Of a stretch of DNA of 10,836 nt, positions 7,408 to 10,836 are shown in pieces. The stretch is from the NCBI GenBank assembly GCA_012965445.1, contig DTSJ01000242.1:1-10836 (forward strand). The letters run 5' to 3'. This DNA comes from Candidatus Hydrogenedentota bacterium. GTDB lineage: Bacteria > Hydrogenedentota > Hydrogenedentia > Hydrogenedentiales > GCA-2746185. Under the pieces are notes generated by a model. It was not told the origin of the DNA. It saw only the letters and a program-made list of their open reading frames with translations, and did not search any database. The position numbers and the translations under genes were made by a program. The number at the start of each line of letters is the position of its first letter. Position 1 is the stretch's first letter.

Positions 7408-8652
7408 GTGATCGGACTAATTCGAGTTTTCGTTTGTGTATTGATTCTGGCTCTCGGCGCGAGCGCGGGGGCTCAGGAGTCTTCGGATTCGGGCTGGAAA
7501 GCGCGCGCGATTACTAGGGGCCCCTCGCATCATTTTTTTGGGTACTACGGGGTGAGTCCGTGGAACAAATCGGGGCGGCGGATGGTGTGTCTGGAGGCGG
7601 AGTCGCAGGACCATCTGCCGGAGCCGGATGAGAGTGCGCTGATTTGTCTGATTGATGTGTGGACGGGCGATCAGAAATATATTGCGGAGACGTTCGCGTG
7701 GAACCTGCAGCAGGGCGCGATGCTGCATTGGGACCCTAAGAATCCGGAGACGCATATTCTGTTTAATGATCGCGAGGGGGATGCGGTCGTCGGCGTGTCG
7801 CTTGATGTGAATACGGGTGAACGGGAGACTTTTTCGCGGGCGATAAGCGCGGTGAGTTCGGACGGGAATCATGCGCTGAGCCTGACTTATGGGCGGCTGC
7901 AGCGTATGCGGAAGGTGGTCGGGTATAAGGGCATCGCTGATCCGAATCCTGATTCGAATGCGCCGGACAATGACGGTATTTTTTTGTTGGATCTCGTTGC
8001 GGGTGAATCGAAGCTGGTGATTTCAATCGCGGATATATACGAGCGTATGCTGAAGAGAAACCCGGAACTTGAGGGGGCGGACGTATGGTTCAATCATACT
8101 GTGTTTAACAAGGACGGAAGTCGGTTTTTCTTCCTGGCGCGGGCGAAATCGAAGGACAAGAGAATTGGCCGTAAGAACGCGATGTTCAGTGCGAACACAG
8201 ATGGTTCTGAAATCTGGGAGGTTGTGCCGTTCGGGAAAAAGGTTTCGCATTTCGATTGGCGGAACGATTCGGAAATCATCGTGACCGCGCTGGCGAAGCC
8301 CGGAGATGATAGTCTCACACATCTTCTCTTCAAGGATCGGAGTACCGATCCGCCTCGTGCGCTCGCGCCGGATTTCCTGATCGGTAACGGACACTGCACT
8401 TTCGGGCCGGACGCGAACTGGCTGGTGACTGACCCCTTCGTGAGGGATGACAATTCACGCGATCTGCTTCTCTACAACGTCGAAACCGACCAACGCGTCA
8501 ATATCGGCACGTTTCAACTCGGCGAATATGCCCACGGCGATCTGCGCTGTGATCTCCACCCCCGCTGGCGCTCCACGGGCGACGCAATCTGCTTCGACGC
8601 GATCACCCCCGACGGCACAAGACAGCTCCACGTTGCCGAGAGGGTGCGTTAG
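7408..8652 (+). CDS. Secreted beta-propeller-like protein, possibly related to oligogalacturonate lyase/TolB-type propellers
   Basis: A 414-aa protein with a Sec-type signal peptide: Arg6, a hydrophobic run at about 7-18, and likely cleavage near AGA-Q (after residue 22). The rest consists of repeated beta-strand units that alternate 'FxxDGSxxFFLA' and 'LYNVETDxRVNIG' phrasing, as in PD40/WD40-like six- or seven-bladed propellers: FNKDGSRFFFLAR (233-245), FGPDANWLVTD (332-342), RWRSTGDAICFD (386-397). A histidine recurs near the start of many units (H107-W-D, FNH230, H281-F-D-W, GNGH329, DLH384-P-R-W), recalling the metal-binding channel of oligogalacturonate lyase. Activity is not demonstrated and a sensor or binding role is possible. 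The start is GTG, with TTGGAG 11 nt upstream. Codon use changes inside the gene: G/T-rich until about 8250, C-rich after. Its stop overlaps the convergent gene by 4 nt. Confidence 0.75.
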   Translation: MIGLIRVFVCVLILALGASAGAQESSDSGWKARAITRGPSHHFFGYYGVSPWNKSGRRMVCLEAESQDHLPEPDESALICLIDVWTGDQKYIAETFAWNLQQGAMLHWDPKNPETHILFNDREGDAVVGVSLDVNTGERETFSRAISAVSSDGNHALSLTYGRLQRMRKVVGYKGIADPNPDSNAPDNDGIFLLDLVAGESKLVISIADIYERMLKRNPELEGADVWFNHTVFNKDGSRFFFLARAKSKDKRIGRKNAMFSANTDGSEIWEVVPFGKKVSHFDWRNDSEIIVTALAKPGDDSLTHLLFKDRSTDPPRALAPDFLIGNGHCTFGPDANWLVTDPFVRDDNSRDLLLYNVETDQRVNIGTFQLGEYAHGDLRCDLHPRWRSTGDAICFDAITPDGTRQLHVAERVR

Positions 8653-10836
8653 TTTCGATTTCCCGGTTTCTCGACATATTCCATGTCGTTCGATTTGTTT
8701 GGATACACGGTGAAGAGCATGTCGCCCTCGCGAGACCTTCGGTTTTCGGTCACTACCCCAACCCCGCCGTCGTCCACCATGTCGCGCGACACGCTGTACG
8801 TGATCGCCTCCCCGTCATCGCCAATTCGGTATCGAAGTGCATGACCGTCCGGGTCGAACTTGTCCATCAGCACTGCATCCATATAATCCGGCACCAGCGC
8901 GTCCAGCGTCTGAGGGAACTGTCCGTTCTCAATCCGATATCGCTCGACAGCGACCCCCGTAATCGCCAGGTCGAACTCAGTGCGCATTCGCCACGATGCT
9001 CCGTCCGCCCTGTCCAGAGCAGGCATCAGCATCATCGACAGGATTGCCATGGAACCAATTTTCTCCCAAGAATTGTCATCCGACAACTCATGTAGAGCGA
9101 ACCAATCCTGCTGCATGTTGTCCAGAATCCTGTTGAACCGGGTGCCTGACACCATAATTTCTGCCCCTCGTGGAGAGACCGCGTGCAGCATAGGCAGGCC
9201 GGAGGCGACGGCATAGGTCATCGCCGAATTCCAGTCACCTTCCAATGCGAGATAGGAGGATATATTGGCCAGCGAATTCATCGTAATTGCGCTCTCGCCG
9301 ACCATCGGTCTTCGCATTATTGGCTCTTTCTCGAAAGTCGCCGATAGAGCTTCCAACTCGTTCTGTATGCGAATCAGGTCGGACTCCGAATAAGTCGTCA
9401 TGTTCATGGTGTCTTGAATCGCCTGAATACCAATCCCCGATATCGCTATGCGTACCAGCCCCGAAATAACTATCGGTTCGTTGCGAAGCGACTCCCCAAC
9501 AGGAAAAATTGCGAGAAGGCTGTCCGTTGCTTTCGCTGCGTCATCGACGAATACCCAGTGATAGGCATCAATTTTCAGTTGTCGCGCCATATCGCGCAGC
9601 TGGGCAAGCATTCCCAACTCGACTGTCTGTCCATTAAGCAGATTGATCTGGTACCGACTTTCGACGTCACCGTCATTCGCGATTTCTATGAGGCGCGGCG
9701 CGAAGTGCTGGCTGACGTCGCGCCAGTAATGTTCTGTCGCCTCTTTCTTGTCGCTCGGAATTCCATTGTTGGGCTCATACTCTGCCCCGCCCCATACATA
9801 AAGAAGCCTGAAGTATCCGCCATCAAGAAAATTCACGTTTGTTTTGTCGATTTCACGCATAGCGAGCTGGAAAGCAGCATTCTTCTCGTTCTTATCTTCT
9901 ACCATTGACATATACTTCAATGCACGATTTTCATTCTCCGGCACCGCTGCATACCATTCGTCGAGTTCCGCAAGCGTCACGGGATACCCCTTGCTGTGCC
10001 ACAGATCTTCGTATGCGGGACGTGCAGGCCAACCGAGCCAGACGACGAACAGCGTGATACATGCTGCACCGACCGTCCAGCCTTTCATGGACGTCGTCAT
10101 CACCACTCCAAAGGGATCCGATTCTTTTTGGTTCTGCCTGGGTGCCGCGCTGTGACGCTTCTTGCGGATGTCGAGTACAATCGCAACGAACGGCAGGGGG
10201 GCGAGAGCACCGATTGCGAGCGAGCTGAGTATCGCCGCGATGTAGTGAGATGGTTCTGAAGATACATGGGCTATATCCACTACCGAAGGTCCGAGAAACG
10301 GCCAGCTCGCGATGGCCCAGACGACCAGCCAGAAAATGATCGAGCGCTTACCGATAAGTCGGGATCGGAATGCGTGGACGTATGCACCCAAGCACAGAAT
10401 AATCATGCAGATTGGAGTCAGCACATCGATGTAATTGTGTCCAATGAGATTCGCATACTCGAGTAGTCCCAATGCGATGCTTGCCAAGATAGCAATTCCC
10501 AGTGACTTCCCGATCAGTCGAGTTGAAACGGATACAACCGCCCAGAGAATCAGACCCACTACGAACGAACGCCCCAGCAATGTCCATACGACTTCTCGAA
10601 GTGATGTGACATCTTGTTGGAGCGCCATAGGTATGAGTTCGGTTATGAAATAGGCGTTCGGAATGACAAAGTGAACTATGGTCACGAAGACAACCGTCGG
10701 AAGGAACAGAATCAACAAGGTCGCGACGCGTGCGTAGGCGAACTGAGCGTCCGTCATCGGGAGCAGATACGAGTAGCCGGTCATGCCCTTGGTGTAGCGG
10801 TATCCGAGAACATTCAGAACCAATCCCTGGGCGAAT
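8649..10836 (-). CDS. Large membrane protein: ABC-2 permease-like N-terminus with GspG/pseudopilin-like C-terminal domain (5' partial)
   Basis: The frame is open to the right edge; the first possible start in the window is a TTG (10821-10823), but codons upstream of it are open (reading FAQG), so the gene continues beyond the window. Numbered from that TTG, 724 residues are visible. About seven hydrophobic segments (about 34-55, 86-101, 108-128, 132-151, 161-178, 193-218, 249-267) follow an amphipathic start with YSYLLPMTDAQFAYAR, which resembles ABC-2 type permeases. A basic linker (220-232) separates segments six and seven. Residues 268-724 have no membrane span; 300-600 are mostly helical with no family I know. 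Residues 615-690 match the soluble end of type II secretion pseudopilins: AVERYRIENGQFPQTLDALVPDY, then FDPDG..LRYR, then YSVSRDMVDDGG. Its function is unknown: permease subunit, envelope protein or sensor. No ATPase partner gene is visible in the window. Confidence 0.7.
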   Translation of the reverse strand, partial: FAQGLVLNVLGYRYTKGMTGYSYLLPMTDAQFAYARVATLLILFLPTVVFVTIVHFVIPNAYFITELIPMALQQDVTSLREVVWTLLGRSFVVGLILWAVVSVSTRLIGKSLGIAILASIALGLLEYANLIGHNYIDVLTPICMIILCLGAYVHAFRSRLIGKRSIIFWLVVWAIASWPFLGPSVVDIAHVSSEPSHYIAAILSSLAIGALAPLPFVAIVLDIRKKRHSAAPRQNQKESDPFGVVMTTSMKGWTVGAACITLFVVWLGWPARPAYEDLWHSKGYPVTLAELDEWYAAVPENENRALKYMSMVEDKNEKNAAFQLAMREIDKTNVNFLDGGYFRLLYVWGGAEYEPNNGIPSDKKEATEHYWRDVSQHFAPRLIEIANDGDVESRYQINLLNGQTVELGMLAQLRDMARQLKIDAYHWVFVDDAAKATDSLLAIFPVGESLRNEPIVISGLVRIAISGIGIQAIQDTMNMTTYSESDLIRIQNELEALSATFEKEPIMRRPMVGESAITMNSLANISSYLALEGDWNSAMTYAVASGLPMLHAVSPRGAEIMVSGTRFNRILDNMQQDWFALHELSDDNSWEKIGSMAILSMMLMPALDRADGASWRMRTEFDLAITGVAVERYRIENGQFPQTLDALVPDYMDAVLMDKFDPDGHALRYRIGDDGEAITYSVSRDMVDDGGVGVVTENRRSREGDMLFTVYPNKSNDMEYVEKPGNRN

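Noticed and set aside
1..10836. tRNA, rRNA, CRISPR array, insertion sequence or phage genes
   Set aside because: I looked for these and saw no supporting sequence; all larger stretches are accounted for by protein genes.

Overview
The window looks like chromosomal DNA from a bacterium with a Gram-negative-type envelope. A PVC-group, Hydrogenedentota-like or related lineage would fit, because it combines a SUF cluster that uses SufU with a large membrane protein ending in a GspG-like tail. This taxonomic guess is weak; no rRNA or marker gene is present to settle it. No mobile element, tRNA or CRISPR array was seen.

Layout. Positions 1-5241 hold a minus-strand SUF iron-sulfur cluster assembly operon, read right to left as sufB, sufC, sufD, sufS, sufU. 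The genes are 58, 30 and 9 nt apart, and sufS and sufU share one base (TAATG). SufS supplies sulfur from cysteine, SufU would accept it, and SufBCD is the ATP-driven scaffold. sufU appears frame-disrupted: its third zinc-ligand cysteine lies in the +1 frame, just beyond a tandem purine repeat, and that frame stays open to the window edge. Positions 5242-5498 are an untranslated or leader region upstream of sufB. It has an open frame of at least 42 codons, an isolated strong ribosome-binding site and a weak hairpin. No regulator gene (IscR or SufR type) is present.

Positions 5499-7271 (possibly to 7358) encode an MsbA/ABCB-type half-transporter on the minus strand. Diverging from it, 7408-8652 on the plus strand encodes a secreted beta-propeller-like protein with regularly placed histidines. 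Converging on that, with a 4-nt overlap of stop regions, is a large minus-strand gene (8649 to the right edge, 5' end cut off). It encodes a multi-spanning membrane protein resembling ABC-2 permeases, followed by a long non-membrane region with a GspG/pseudopilin-like C-terminus.

Across the window the plus strand is G-rich from 1 to about 8250 whatever the gene orientation, then turns C-rich. The change falls inside the propeller gene and no annotated feature explains it. The SUF operon is the only clearly assignable pathway; nothing in the window links the three right-hand genes to it.
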